DNA of 64,000 nucleotides. Source: Paenibacillus sp. V4I3. GTDB lineage: Bacteria > Bacillota > Bacilli > Paenibacillales > NBRC-103111. The notes under the pieces are model-generated. The model saw nothing but the letters and a program-made list of their open reading frames with translations, was not told where the DNA came from and did not search any database. The translations under genes were made by a program, and so were the position numbers. The stretch spans positions 6,236,501-6,300,500 of the forward strand of contig NZ_JAUSZA010000001.1 in the NCBI RefSeq assembly GCF_030817215.1. The letters run 5' to 3'. Below are positions 26,977-35,676 of this stretch, one piece after another (the stretch's first letter is position 1; every line of letters starts with the position of its first letter).

Positions 26977-27858
26977 TTACCCCTTCAAAGAACCTACCAT
27001 AACCCCTTTTACAAAGTAACGTTGAACAAAAGGATAGATACAAAGTACAGGTACTGTTGCTACGATAATCGTTGCATATTTAATTGTTTCACCTATTTGA
27101 TGTCGATCTCCCGCATCTGCCCCTACTGACATTCCGTCTGTAGAATTCGAGATTAATATCTCACGGAGTACAAGTTGTAAGGGGAATAGGTCTCTGCTTT
27201 TAATAAATACAGAAGCGTAGAACCAGGCATTCCATTTATCAACCGCATAATAGAGAATCATAACCGCGATGACCGGCATGGAAAGCGGAATAATGATTTT
27301 GAACAAGATGGTAAAATGGTTCGCGCCATCGATTTTAGCTGATTCTTCCAAACTATCGGGTACAGACATGAAGGCTGTACGCATGATAATAAGATTGAAG
27401 GTACCGATCGCAAATGGAATAATCGTAGCCCACAACGAGTCCAGAAGGCCAACATTCTTCACAACTAGATATAAAGGAATTAAGCCACCGTGAAAGAACA
27501 TGGTGAAAACGATGATCAGCATAAATGCTTTATTCCAAATGACATTTTTCCGTGAAAGCACGTAAGCCCCTAAAGCTGTCATCAAAATATTCACTAAAAT
27601 ACCGAACACAACGATAAATAGCGTATTACGGTATCCGATCAGAATACCTGGGTTTTTCATGACACCTTTGTACGCTTCCAGACTAAAACCTAAGGATTTA
27701 TACAGAATTCCCTTGTGAGCCACGAGCTGACCTGCATCACTAAAGGATGCCAACACGACATATAGCAATGGATATAAAGTAGCAACCACTAGCACTACTA
27801 AAATTAGATGAATACCAATATCGAACAATCTTTCAACTATACTAGGTCCCTTATTCAT
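26977..27858 (-). CDS. Sugar ABC importer permease (LplC/YtcP type)
   Basis: 293 residues from ATG 27858 (GAGGTG upstream). Six predicted helices; EAA loop EESAKIDGANHFTILFK; family C-terminus FVKGVMVGSLKG. The start lies 11 bases after the partner permease stop at 27869, which suggests coupled translation. Confidence 0.92.
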   Translation of the reverse strand: MNKGPSIVERLFDIGIHLILVVLVVATLYPLLYVVLASFSDAGQLVAHKGILYKSLGFSLEAYKGVMKNPGILIGYRNTLFIVVFGILVNILMTALGAYVLSRKNVIWNKAFMLIIVFTMFFHGGLIPLYLVVKNVGLLDSLWATIIPFAIGTFNLIIMRTAFMSVPDSLEESAKIDGANHFTILFKIIIPLSMPVIAVMILYYAVDKWNAWFYASVFIKSRDLFPLQLVLREILISNSTDGMSVGADAGDRHQIGETIKYATIIVATVPVLCIYPFVQRYFVKGVMVGSLKG

Positions 27859-27868
27859 TTGCTTCACC

Positions 27869-28825
27869 TCACCATAAGCTGCTTTCATTTACTTTGCGGC
27901 TGATATAATTGGCTGAAACCAATAAAATTAGATTGATTACAGAGTTAAATAAGCCGACTGCTGAGCTGTAACTCCATCCGAATTCAAGTAATCCCTTACG
28001 ATACACAAAGGAAGAAATGACATCCGCGGTTTCATAAGTAACCGGATTGTAAAGGAGAATAATTTTCTCGAAGCCTACATTTAATAAATTCCCCATTCGC
28101 AATATGAACATGATAGCAATCGTTGGCATGATGCCGGGTAAGGTGATATGAATGATTTGCTTCCACCTGGTTGCTCCGTCCATACGCGCAGCTTCATACT
28201 GCTCGGTATCAATACCCATTAATGCCGCAATATAAATGATGGACTCCCAACCAATTCGCTGCCAAATCTCCGATAGAATATAAATAGGACGGAATAAATC
28301 AGGCTTCTGCAGCATCGCTTGGCCATCATATCCAAACGTCATAAGGATCTTGTTGATCACACCATCCGCGTTCGTAAAATCAGTTATAATCCCACAAATA
28401 ACAACAAGTGAAATAAAGTAAGGCATGTACGTAATGGTCTGAGCCACACGCTTGAACATCTTGCTGCGCACTTCATTGATTAACAATGCCAGAATTATCG
28501 GCGCTGGGAATTCAAATACCAAGGAGTACAAACTGATAACAAGGGTGTTCTTTAAAATACGCCAAAAGTAAAAACTGCTGAAAAAATCTTGAAAATGTTT
28601 GAATCCTACCCACTCACTGCCGATAATCCCTTTCATGGGTGAATATTCTTTGAATGCAATCAGTGCTCCATACATCGGGGCATAATGAAAGATAATATAA
28701 TAGACAAGCACAGGAACCATCATCAGATATAAGTACTTATTCATTATGAAATCACGAACATATCGATTTATGCCCGGTTTTTTCTTTGCTAGTGCCATTC
28801 TTTTGAGCGGTTGCGTATTCTCCAT
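27869..28825 (-). CDS. Sugar ABC importer permease (LplB type)
   Basis: 318 residues from ATG 28825 (GAGGTGAGGG upstream; a longer frame reaches 28876 without an RBS). Six helices; first YLYLMMVPVLVYYIIFHYAP; EAA loop YEAARMDGATRWKQII. It follows the lipoprotein at 28888 by 62 bases, giving the order lipoprotein, LplB, LplC, regulator, second lipoprotein. Confidence 0.92.
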   Translation of the reverse strand: MENTQPLKRMALAKKKPGINRYVRDFIMNKYLYLMMVPVLVYYIIFHYAPMYGALIAFKEYSPMKGIIGSEWVGFKHFQDFFSSFYFWRILKNTLVISLYSLVFEFPAPIILALLINEVRSKMFKRVAQTITYMPYFISLVVICGIITDFTNADGVINKILMTFGYDGQAMLQKPDLFRPIYILSEIWQRIGWESIIYIAALMGIDTEQYEAARMDGATRWKQIIHITLPGIMPTIAIMFILRMGNLLNVGFEKIILLYNPVTYETADVISSFVYRKGLLEFGWSYSSAVGLFNSVINLILLVSANYISRKVNESSLW

Positions 28826-28887
28826 CTTTTCCCTCACCTCATTCTGAATGGATGGAGAGAGCAAAGCTCTCTCCACTCAGTTCCGCA

Positions 28888-30510
28888 TTATCTTTTGTTA
28901 TAACGATCCAAAGCCGCCTTTTGAATTTCAATAGCACGATCCAATTTCAAAGATTTCATTTTATCTAAGTATTTCTGATATTGATCGACGGATTCCGTTC
29001 CAAGAACGATTTTTAACGTCATTTCATCTACCAGGGTGTTGATGTCACTCATGATTTTTGCATATTCCGAACTCTCTTCCGGCGTTGGCGTAAGCGGAGG
29101 CAGACTATACTTATCTATATCCGTTTTCTTCCAAACATTGATCGCCTCACGCTGGGTTGGCAATGTAAAGAATTGTTCGGCATATCGTTTATCTTGGATA
29201 AAAGGACCGTTGTAGCTGCCGCGAACATACATGGACATCGCTTGCGCCGGAGCTAGTTTATCGGGATTTTTCATCAATAAATCTGTATATTTCGGATAAC
29301 CGTTCTCTAAATTGTAGCTAACACCTTCTGTACCGAAGTTGAAAAACATGCGTCCAGCTTCACTATAACCATAATCCAGCAGCTTCGTCGCTAATTCAGC
29401 ATCTTTCGCCTTCGTCGTAATGGCAACAATGCCTCCAGAGGAATACGGTTTATCCTTTTGACCAAATTTAGGGATATCACCTTTTTTCAATACCGGGTAA
29501 GGAGCTGCCACCAATTGTGCTTTGGGATCTTTCGCTTGGACAATCGGCTGCCATTTCCCAATACCGCCTCCAGCATTCCCAATACTTGCTCCCGTGCTAG
29601 CTGTAGAGAAGTTTCCATCCAACGCTTTCGAGTCGACAGTGGCAATATTTTTATCCAGCAAGCCCTCTTTATACCATTTGCTGAATAATGCCATATAATC
29701 CTTGTATCCGCTCTCAGCTGGACCGAATTTGATTTGTCCATTTTCCAAATAGAAATTGCGGTTAACCCCAAAAGCCCCTAGAAACGCGCCATTATAAGAG
29801 TCATTGAAAAAGTTCGGTTTACTGATGAATGAAAGAGGTGCAGCTGCTCCTTTCTTTTCTTTAAACGCTTTAAGAGCAGTTGTCCATTCATCAATCGTTT
29901 CCGGTACAGGAATACCTACCTCGTCTAGCCAATCTTTGCGAATAATTGGACCTTGGAATACTTGCAGATACTCATCTCCCCGAATGAAAGGAAACGCATA
30001 GTAGCTGCCGCTATCGGTTTTTACCATTTTGTCAATTTCGGGATTGTCTTTCAGAAATTTCTTAAGGTTAGGCGCATGCTTGTCGATCAAATCATTCAAT
30101 TTAAGGATGTATCCATCCTTAATTGCCTTCTCTGGTCCACCCGGGAAAGTAAGGAAATTATATTCGATGATATCCGGCAAATCCCCGGATGCCAACATAA
30201 CATTAAGTGCCTCTTTGGCCTGACCCGTAGGCGGTGCGGAGAACTTGAGCTGCACGCCCGTCTTCTTCTGCCAATCTTGAAAGAAAGGAACTTCAGCGTG
30301 GGTTGTTTTAACACCGGTTAAATTCGGGGTCAACTCGCCCCAATAAGTAAGTGTCTTATCGGTTTTGATTGGGTATGTCGTCACGGCATTGTTCGCGGAT
30401 GGCGATTGCGTTTCTTTCGTTGTACTAGGTGTAGATCCCGTCTGAGAGGAGCAAGCAATCATTGTGCCCATCATCAAGACAGTCATTGTAGAAGCTAACA
30501 TTTTCTTCAT
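28888..30510 (-). CDS. Sugar ABC importer, substrate-binding lipoprotein (LplA type)
   Basis: 540 residues; GGAGGG before the ATG. Lipobox MIAC, lipidated Cys at 20, then a Ser/Thr-rich linker. The large two-lobe type 1 solute-binding fold is indicated by MLASGDLPDIIEYNFL and PIIRKDWLDEVGIPVPETIDEW. It is the first gene of the operon down to 22814 and is the paralogue of the operon's last gene. The upstream gap holds two 10-base direct repeats 21 bases apart. Confidence 0.9.
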   Translation of the reverse strand: MKKMLASTMTVLMMGTMIACSSQTGSTPSTTKETQSPSANNAVTTYPIKTDKTLTYWGELTPNLTGVKTTHAEVPFFQDWQKKTGVQLKFSAPPTGQAKEALNVMLASGDLPDIIEYNFLTFPGGPEKAIKDGYILKLNDLIDKHAPNLKKFLKDNPEIDKMVKTDSGSYYAFPFIRGDEYLQVFQGPIIRKDWLDEVGIPVPETIDEWTTALKAFKEKKGAAAPLSFISKPNFFNDSYNGAFLGAFGVNRNFYLENGQIKFGPAESGYKDYMALFSKWYKEGLLDKNIATVDSKALDGNFSTASTGASIGNAGGGIGKWQPIVQAKDPKAQLVAAPYPVLKKGDIPKFGQKDKPYSSGGIVAITTKAKDAELATKLLDYGYSEAGRMFFNFGTEGVSYNLENGYPKYTDLLMKNPDKLAPAQAMSMYVRGSYNGPFIQDKRYAEQFFTLPTQREAINVWKKTDIDKYSLPPLTPTPEESSEYAKIMSDINTLVDEMTLKIVLGTESVDQYQKYLDKMKSLKLDRAIEIQKAALDRYNKR

Positions 30511-30629
30511 TCATTGACCCTCCAGTAATTTTATGGTGAGATGCATCTCTTCCCTTAGATTAATGGAACGCCCCTGACTTAAATATGAGTAAAATGAGAA
30601 GTGGCATGTTGATTTTCATTCAGCAAACT

Positions 30630-30660
30630 GATTATTTCTCCAAAGCAATAGACTATTTCT
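30630..30660 (-). promoter_or_regulatory. Two 10-base direct repeats, two helical turns apart
   Basis: GATTATTTCT (30630-30639) and GACTATTTCT (30651-30660) are exactly 21 bases apart, on one DNA face, 120-150 bases upstream of the lipoprotein start. This geometry suits an AraC-type dimer. Confidence 0.4.
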
Positions 30661-30681
30661 AAAATCATTGGCAATATTCAC

Positions 30682-30719
30682 AAAAAAAAGAACTAGCGTA
30701 AGATCATCGCTAGTTCTTT
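30682..30719 (-). terminator. Terminator after the response regulator
   Basis: AAAGAACTAGCG (30687-30698) pairs perfectly with CGCTAGTTCTTT (30708-30719), followed by eight T residues on the minus strand, directly after the stop at 30724. Confidence 0.92.
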
Positions 30720-30723
30720 AACC

Positions 30724-32370
30724 CTATACTTTCCCCAAACTCTCCCGATAGGCCTTCGGGCTAAAACCCGTCATTTTCTTGAAAATGCGGCTAAAATGCT
30801 CGGGGTTTAGGTATCCGATTCTCTCCGAAATATCGGAAATTTTGATCCCCAGTTCGAGCAGCCGCTTCGCCTCTTCGATACGCAGCTTCGTCAAATAGTG
30901 GATGAAATTGCAGCCGACTTCTTTGACGAACTGCTTGCTCAAGTAGCTTTCGCTCACGCCCACCATCTCACTGATGAGCGACTGATTAATTTCCTCACGA
31001 TAATGCAAATCGAGGAATTTTTTTGCACTAGTAATAGAAGGACTATAGCGCGCTGCGTTCATGAGGCTATTCCCGTGAATAGCTGAATGAGCACGCTGTA
31101 CTAGCAGTCTGACATACTGCTGCGTTTCCTCCAGCGTCTCCAGCTGTTTGATTTCATCAAATGGATTGTGAGCAGTAGGCTGTACCTCCTCCAAGCGTAT
31201 GCCTTTCGGATAAAGAACAGCACCGAGCTCCCACAACATATCGACGAAGAAAGCTCGCACCTTGTCAGGCAGCTCCTGCCTCGCATCAGACATTCGCTTC
31301 TCCAATTGCTCATAGTCGCGAACCCACTGACTTTCGTCAGGTTGCTTCAGAGCTTGAAGTAGTACAAGCCTCCCAGCCCTCAAGTCTTTCCACAACTCGT
31401 GGTCCCCGTTGTCTTTCACACCGGATTCATGGGACGCCGATTCCCGATAAAACAGCTTCCCCAAGCCGGCAAAATAACTTTTCGCTGCCAACTGCTTGGC
31501 CTGTTGGTATAAGCGAGGCCACTGCCTACAGCCATTTGCCAAATCGCTTATGCCTACCGAAATAGAAGCGTTCACGTATTGCAGCAGGCGAGTTTGAATC
31601 ATGGTCAGTGCGCTATGAATTTGGGAACGAATAGCCGATTCGCTGCGATCGTGCGGGAACGCGCACAATAAGACATATTCGCCAGCCTCCCGTCGAACAA
31701 TTTCATGCAAAATGGACATTTCATGAAGAACAGTTTGGATCGTTTGTTGGATGAAACCATGCAGCTTCGTCGTATCGATAGCTTGTGCTATTTGAATGAT
31801 GATCGCCATCTCGTTCGTTTCATTTAACAAACCGCTTGCTGATAAAAGCCATTGTTCGAACGACTCTGCGTCTTCCTTCAAATCGAAGTCTAGAAGCTTT
31901 TGTAGTAGCGCATCCTTATCCGATTGCTGGACTAGCTGCTTGTCCGCGTGCCCAATCTCTTCTCTCTTCGATACGCCGCCTAATCGCACTAACTCCTCTA
32001 GGGCTTTAGTGATAACCGGAACGATATGCTCCTCATCCATATCCACCTTGACGATGTAATCCAGAGCGCCGAGAAGGAAAGCTTCTCTCACATAGCTGTA
32101 ATCGCTATAAGCGCTAAGGATAATTGGAAGCGGATGCTTCGTTAATGCTGGGTCATTCAATGCCTTTAATAACGCTATGCCGTTCATTCGCGGCATTTGG
32201 ATATCGACTAGCAGCAAGTCGATGTCGCCATGGGCCTTAAGAAACGCGAGACCTTCGACACCGTCACCCGCTTCGCACACGATTTCAATATGGAGAGCTT
32301 GCCAATCGATCAAATGATGCAAGGCCAAACGAACTAACGGTTCATCATCAACGATCATCATCTTGTACAT
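30724..32370 (-). CDS. Response regulator, REC plus AraC DNA-binding domain (YesN type)
   Basis: 548 residues; GAGGGG precedes the ATG. Receiver domain at 1-120 with the acidic pair DDE, the phospho-acceptor Asp56 (LLLVDIQMPRMNG) and a conserved Lys near 108. The middle is a poorly conserved linker. The AraC domain is at about 445-545 (INQSLISEMVGVSESYLSKQF, ISDISERIGYLNPEHFSRIF). It is the last gene of the operon that begins with the YesM-type kinase at 37452, which presumably phosphorylates it. It should activate the importer genes lying between them. Confidence 0.93.
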   Translation of the reverse strand: MYKMMIVDDEPLVRLALHHLIDWQALHIEIVCEAGDGVEGLAFLKAHGDIDLLLVDIQMPRMNGIALLKALNDPALTKHPLPIILSAYSDYSYVREAFLLGALDYIVKVDMDEEHIVPVITKALEELVRLGGVSKREEIGHADKQLVQQSDKDALLQKLLDFDLKEDAESFEQWLLSASGLLNETNEMAIIIQIAQAIDTTKLHGFIQQTIQTVLHEMSILHEIVRREAGEYVLLCAFPHDRSESAIRSQIHSALTMIQTRLLQYVNASISVGISDLANGCRQWPRLYQQAKQLAAKSYFAGLGKLFYRESASHESGVKDNGDHELWKDLRAGRLVLLQALKQPDESQWVRDYEQLEKRMSDARQELPDKVRAFFVDMLWELGAVLYPKGIRLEEVQPTAHNPFDEIKQLETLEETQQYVRLLVQRAHSAIHGNSLMNAARYSPSITSAKKFLDLHYREEINQSLISEMVGVSESYLSKQFVKEVGCNFIHYLTKLRIEEAKRLLELGIKISDISERIGYLNPEHFSRIFKKMTGFSPKAYRESLGKV

Positions 32371-32417
32371 GGTAGTTACCCCTCATATAGAAATTCATCT
32401 GACTAGCTGCCTTGCGG

Positions 32418-33269
32418 CTAACCTTTAATGGCTCCATCCATCAAGCCTCTGAATATAAACCGTTGAAAGGCGATATAAAAAAGCATGCTGGGCAGCAGGA
32501 CAAGAATAATGCCTGCACATAACGCTACTAGATCTGACGTTCTTTCACCGACAAAAGCCATTAACGCTGTCGGCAAGGTCGCCAGCTCTTTTTTCGGCAT
32601 ATATAAGTTTTGCAAATAAATATCGTTCATGATGGTCACACTTTTCAGAATACCAAGCGTAGCCGTAGCCGGCAGCAGCAAAGGAAAAATAATAGAGCGA
32701 AAAATCCGGAAATACGAAGCACCGTCCATCATTGCGCTTTCATCGAGCTGCGCCGATATTTTCTCCAAAAACTGTATGTAAATATAGATTTGCATAATGT
32801 CTGTACCTACATAAATGAGCAGCGGAGCCCCCAATGTGTTGTACAGATGCATGGAGTGTATCAGTTGAAAACGAGCAATCTCCGTCGTATACGTTGGAAT
32901 GATCATCGAAATCATGAACAGCAGAAGCACTACTTTTTTCAACTTAAATTCAAAACGATTTAACACATATGCAATCATCGTGCCAAGGAGCGCATTACCC
33001 ACCATACTAACTGCTACTAGCACAAACGTATTTCGCAAACCAAGCAATATGTGACCTTCGTTAAAAGCCTTTACATAATTCTCGAAATGAAAGAAATTGC
33101 TTGGCAGGGAGAATGGCGAAGTAGCCCCAAGCTCAGCATTCGTCTTCAGTGAGCCGAAAACGACAAGCAGAATCGGTATAAATACAATCAAGCACATCGT
33201 AATAAAAAGTATATAGTACAGGACATTACTGAGCAATTGGCGTTTGCTTGCGGCAAGTGATGTATCCAT
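32418..33269 (-). CDS. Carbohydrate ABC importer permease (AraQ/MalG type)
   Basis: 283 residues, six predicted helices; EAA loop DESAMMDGASYFRIFRSIIF and C-terminus FRGLMDGAIKG. This subfamily differs from the LplC-type permeases elsewhere in the window and resembles CUT1 MalG/AraQ proteins. Its ATG overlaps the stop of the partner permease (TAATG at 33267-33271), so translation is coupled. Confidence 0.92.
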   Translation of the reverse strand: MDTSLAASKRQLLSNVLYYILFITMCLIVFIPILLVVFGSLKTNAELGATSPFSLPSNFFHFENYVKAFNEGHILLGLRNTFVLVAVSMVGNALLGTMIAYVLNRFEFKLKKVVLLLFMISMIIPTYTTEIARFQLIHSMHLYNTLGAPLLIYVGTDIMQIYIYIQFLEKISAQLDESAMMDGASYFRIFRSIIFPLLLPATATLGILKSVTIMNDIYLQNLYMPKKELATLPTALMAFVGERTSDLVALCAGIILVLLPSMLFYIAFQRFIFRGLMDGAIKG

Positions 33270-34150
33270 TAAGACTCGCTCCTATCTTTAATGAGCCAAT
33301 TTTGCAAAGACGAGAAGCAGATGATCAAGATTAGAAGACTGACTGCCATAGCCGAAGCGAGGCCGTAATTATTATACGTAAACGCTGTTTGCAGGGAAAA
33401 CAAGCCGAATGTCGAGCTGGCTGTTCCAGGTCCGCCGCCGGTCATGACATAAGGAATATCGTATTGCAGCAGCGCGCCGGAGATATTCAGGAATAAAATA
33501 ATTTCCATTACGCGCCGAATACCCGGCAGTGTGATATGGCGCAGCTGTTTCCAAAAGCCGGCGCCATCCATTTTGGCAGCTTCATACAGATCCGTCGGAA
33601 CCGATTGCAAACCAGCCAGAGTCAGAATGATATGAACACCGCTAAAGCGCCATAAGGATACGGCAACAAGCGAGTAATTGACGACACTCAAGTTACTTAA
33701 CCAGCCCGTAATGAGAGACTCCAACTCCAACCATTTGAGCAGCTCGTTGAGTGGACCATTGACCGGATTATAGATGTAGCTAAACATATAAGCGACGGCT
33801 ATCCCATTAATAATATAGGGCATGAGCACCGTGAAACGGAAAAACGAGCTTCCCCGTATGGTGCGATTGAGCAGCACCGCCGTCATGACTTCAATGGGGA
33901 TGAAGAGCAGATGAACGACAAAATAAATCCCATTATTCCCAATAGCCTTCCACGCGTCCGGAAAATCAAAAATCAATTTCTTATAATTATCGAAACCGAT
34001 GTACTTCAAGCTCTCACTGTATCCATCCCAATTCGTTATACTGTAACGAAACAGTTGAAATGTCGGATAGATGAGGAATAAGAGCATCAGCGCAACGGGA
34101 AGGAACAAAAACGACCATATGATGACTTTCTTCTGCAAGGTATAACTCAT
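33269..34150 (-). CDS. Carbohydrate ABC importer permease (AraP/MalF type)
   Basis: 293 residues from ATG 34150 (AGGAG 11 bases upstream; the GTG at 34162 touches the SD). Six helices; EAA loop YEAAKMDGAGFWKQLRHITL; typical TGGGPGTASSTF stretch of MalF-type permeases near residue 240. It partners with the permease at 32418. Confidence 0.92.
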   Translation of the reverse strand: MSYTLQKKVIIWSFLFLPVALMLLFLIYPTFQLFRYSITNWDGYSESLKYIGFDNYKKLIFDFPDAWKAIGNNGIYFVVHLLFIPIEVMTAVLLNRTIRGSSFFRFTVLMPYIINGIAVAYMFSYIYNPVNGPLNELLKWLELESLITGWLSNLSVVNYSLVAVSLWRFSGVHIILTLAGLQSVPTDLYEAAKMDGAGFWKQLRHITLPGIRRVMEIILFLNISGALLQYDIPYVMTGGGPGTASSTFGLFSLQTAFTYNNYGLASAMAVSLLILIICFSSLQNWLIKDRSES

Positions 34151-34183
34151 ATCTCTACTCACTCCTAGGCCTTCAGTTGATAT

Positions 34184-34220
34184 AAAAAGGGTACTATTCC
34201 GACTTGCTCAAATAGTACCC
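34184..34220 (-). terminator. Intra-operon hairpin between binding protein and permeases
   Basis: GGGTACTATT (34189-34198) pairs with AATAGTACCC (34211-34220), followed by five T residues on the minus strand. It lies 12 bases after the binding-protein stop. Such partial terminators commonly make binding protein more abundant than permease. Confidence 0.75.
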
Positions 34221-34231
34221 CTCTTTGGTCA

Positions 34232-35554
34232 TTACTTCGCTGCTGCGTCGATCGCTTTCTTCCATTTTTCGTTAAGTTCTTTTTCAACGGCATCGATCGA
34301 TTTGCCAGCGAAAATGCTTTGTGCCGCTTTTTTCGAGTCAAATTGAGCTGCTGCGCTCACCTTGGCGTATCCTTCATCTGTCGCATAATAGATGAAAGGT
34401 TTGTAAGGGTTCGCCGTCGTCCATTTGTTGAAGAACGGGAGCTCAGAAGTCACACCGTTAACGGTAGAGAACTGCTGTAATTTATTAATGAACGCTGTGT
34501 ATACGTCATTGCTGAACATCCACTCGTAGAAAGCTTTCGCTTCTTCGACGTTTTTGGAGCTTTTGTTAATCCCGACGTTCATATCGGACATCATGATGGA
34601 TTGTAAATCTGTGCTTGTCGTGTCTCTGAATGGCAGCGGGAATACCCCAAGGTCATCATCAGCTTTCACTTTTTCCATATACGAGGCATAATACCATTGG
34701 CCTAATGCGATCATAGCCGATTTTTTAGACTCAAACGATTGTGTAGATTGGTCAAAAGATACCGAAAGCGCGTCAGGTCCTGCATACTTTTTGTCTGCGA
34801 TTTCTTTAATGACTTTGCCCATTTTATCGAACGTGCTGCCAGCAGCGAACGGCGCAGGGTTCTTCGCCAAGCTTGCCAAATACTGTTCATCTCCGGACAA
34901 AATATGAGGCCCGAACTCCATCAACGGGTAGAATGTCCAATCATCCTTGCCGCCTATCGCTAGTGGCGTGTATTTGCCGCTTGCTTTTACCTTCTCCATG
35001 GTTGCCATGAATTCTGGAAACGTTTTCGGAACTTCGATGCCTAATTCTTTGAAAATGCTCGGATGAAAGTAAACGAATTCCGAGAAAGCGACAAGCGGTA
35101 CGCCAAGTACTTTACCGTCCACTTTGGTCGGGTACTTGTTATTTTTGACCGCCGCCAACTCATCCAATGGCAGCAGAGCTTGCTTGTAGATTTGGAAATG
35201 CGTTGGCTTCAAATACATCAAGTCAGGCAAATCGTTAGCCGCCAGCCTAACTTTGAGGTACTGACCTCCATTGTCTGGTACCTTCTCGACTTCAACCGTG
35301 ACATTCGGTTTTATTTTGGAATACTCTTTCGCTTTCTCCGTCCAAAATTCTAAATCCGCTTTCGTGTCCCACATGGCGAGCTTCAGTTTCACTGGTTGCG
35401 CTGGTTTAGCCGTCTGTGCCGCCGCTTTAGTTGCTTCTGTTCCTGCGCTTGCTGGCGTTGATGTTGCTGTCTGTGTACCGCCGCAACCTGTCAAGGCCGT
35501 CATGGCCATTACTCCAACCAAAGCTAAGGAACTTACCCATTTTCTATTGCTCAT
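34232..35554 (-). CDS. Carbohydrate ABC importer, substrate-binding lipoprotein (CUT1 type)
   Basis: 440 residues from ATG 35554 (GGAGG 9 bases upstream); the frame extends further without an RBS and overlaps the kinase gene. Lipobox LTGC, Cys at 24, then a Thr/Ala linker. The mature part (LKLAMWDTKADLEFW, LRLAANDLPDLMYLKP, YEWMFSNDVYTAFI) is typical of family 1 solute-binding proteins. It delivers sugar to the AraP/AraQ-type permeases encoded next. Its context with a YesM/YesN pair suggests induction by its own substrate. Confidence 0.9.
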   Translation of the reverse strand: MSNRKWVSSLALVGVMAMTALTGCGGTQTATSTPASAGTEATKAAAQTAKPAQPVKLKLAMWDTKADLEFWTEKAKEYSKIKPNVTVEVEKVPDNGGQYLKVRLAANDLPDLMYLKPTHFQIYKQALLPLDELAAVKNNKYPTKVDGKVLGVPLVAFSEFVYFHPSIFKELGIEVPKTFPEFMATMEKVKASGKYTPLAIGGKDDWTFYPLMEFGPHILSGDEQYLASLAKNPAPFAAGSTFDKMGKVIKEIADKKYAGPDALSVSFDQSTQSFESKKSAMIALGQWYYASYMEKVKADDDLGVFPLPFRDTTSTDLQSIMMSDMNVGINKSSKNVEEAKAFYEWMFSNDVYTAFINKLQQFSTVNGVTSELPFFNKWTTANPYKPFIYYATDEGYAKVSAAAQFDSKKAAQSIFAGKSIDAVEKELNEKWKKAIDAAAK

Positions 35555-35676
35555 CGCGTTGACCCTCCACCTGAATTTAATTAGGTTGTTTGTACCTGCA
35601 TTTATCATAAACGATCGGTTAACGCAGCCGAATGATCGATTTTGCTCATTCCTTGATCTATTTTGAACTAATGGCT

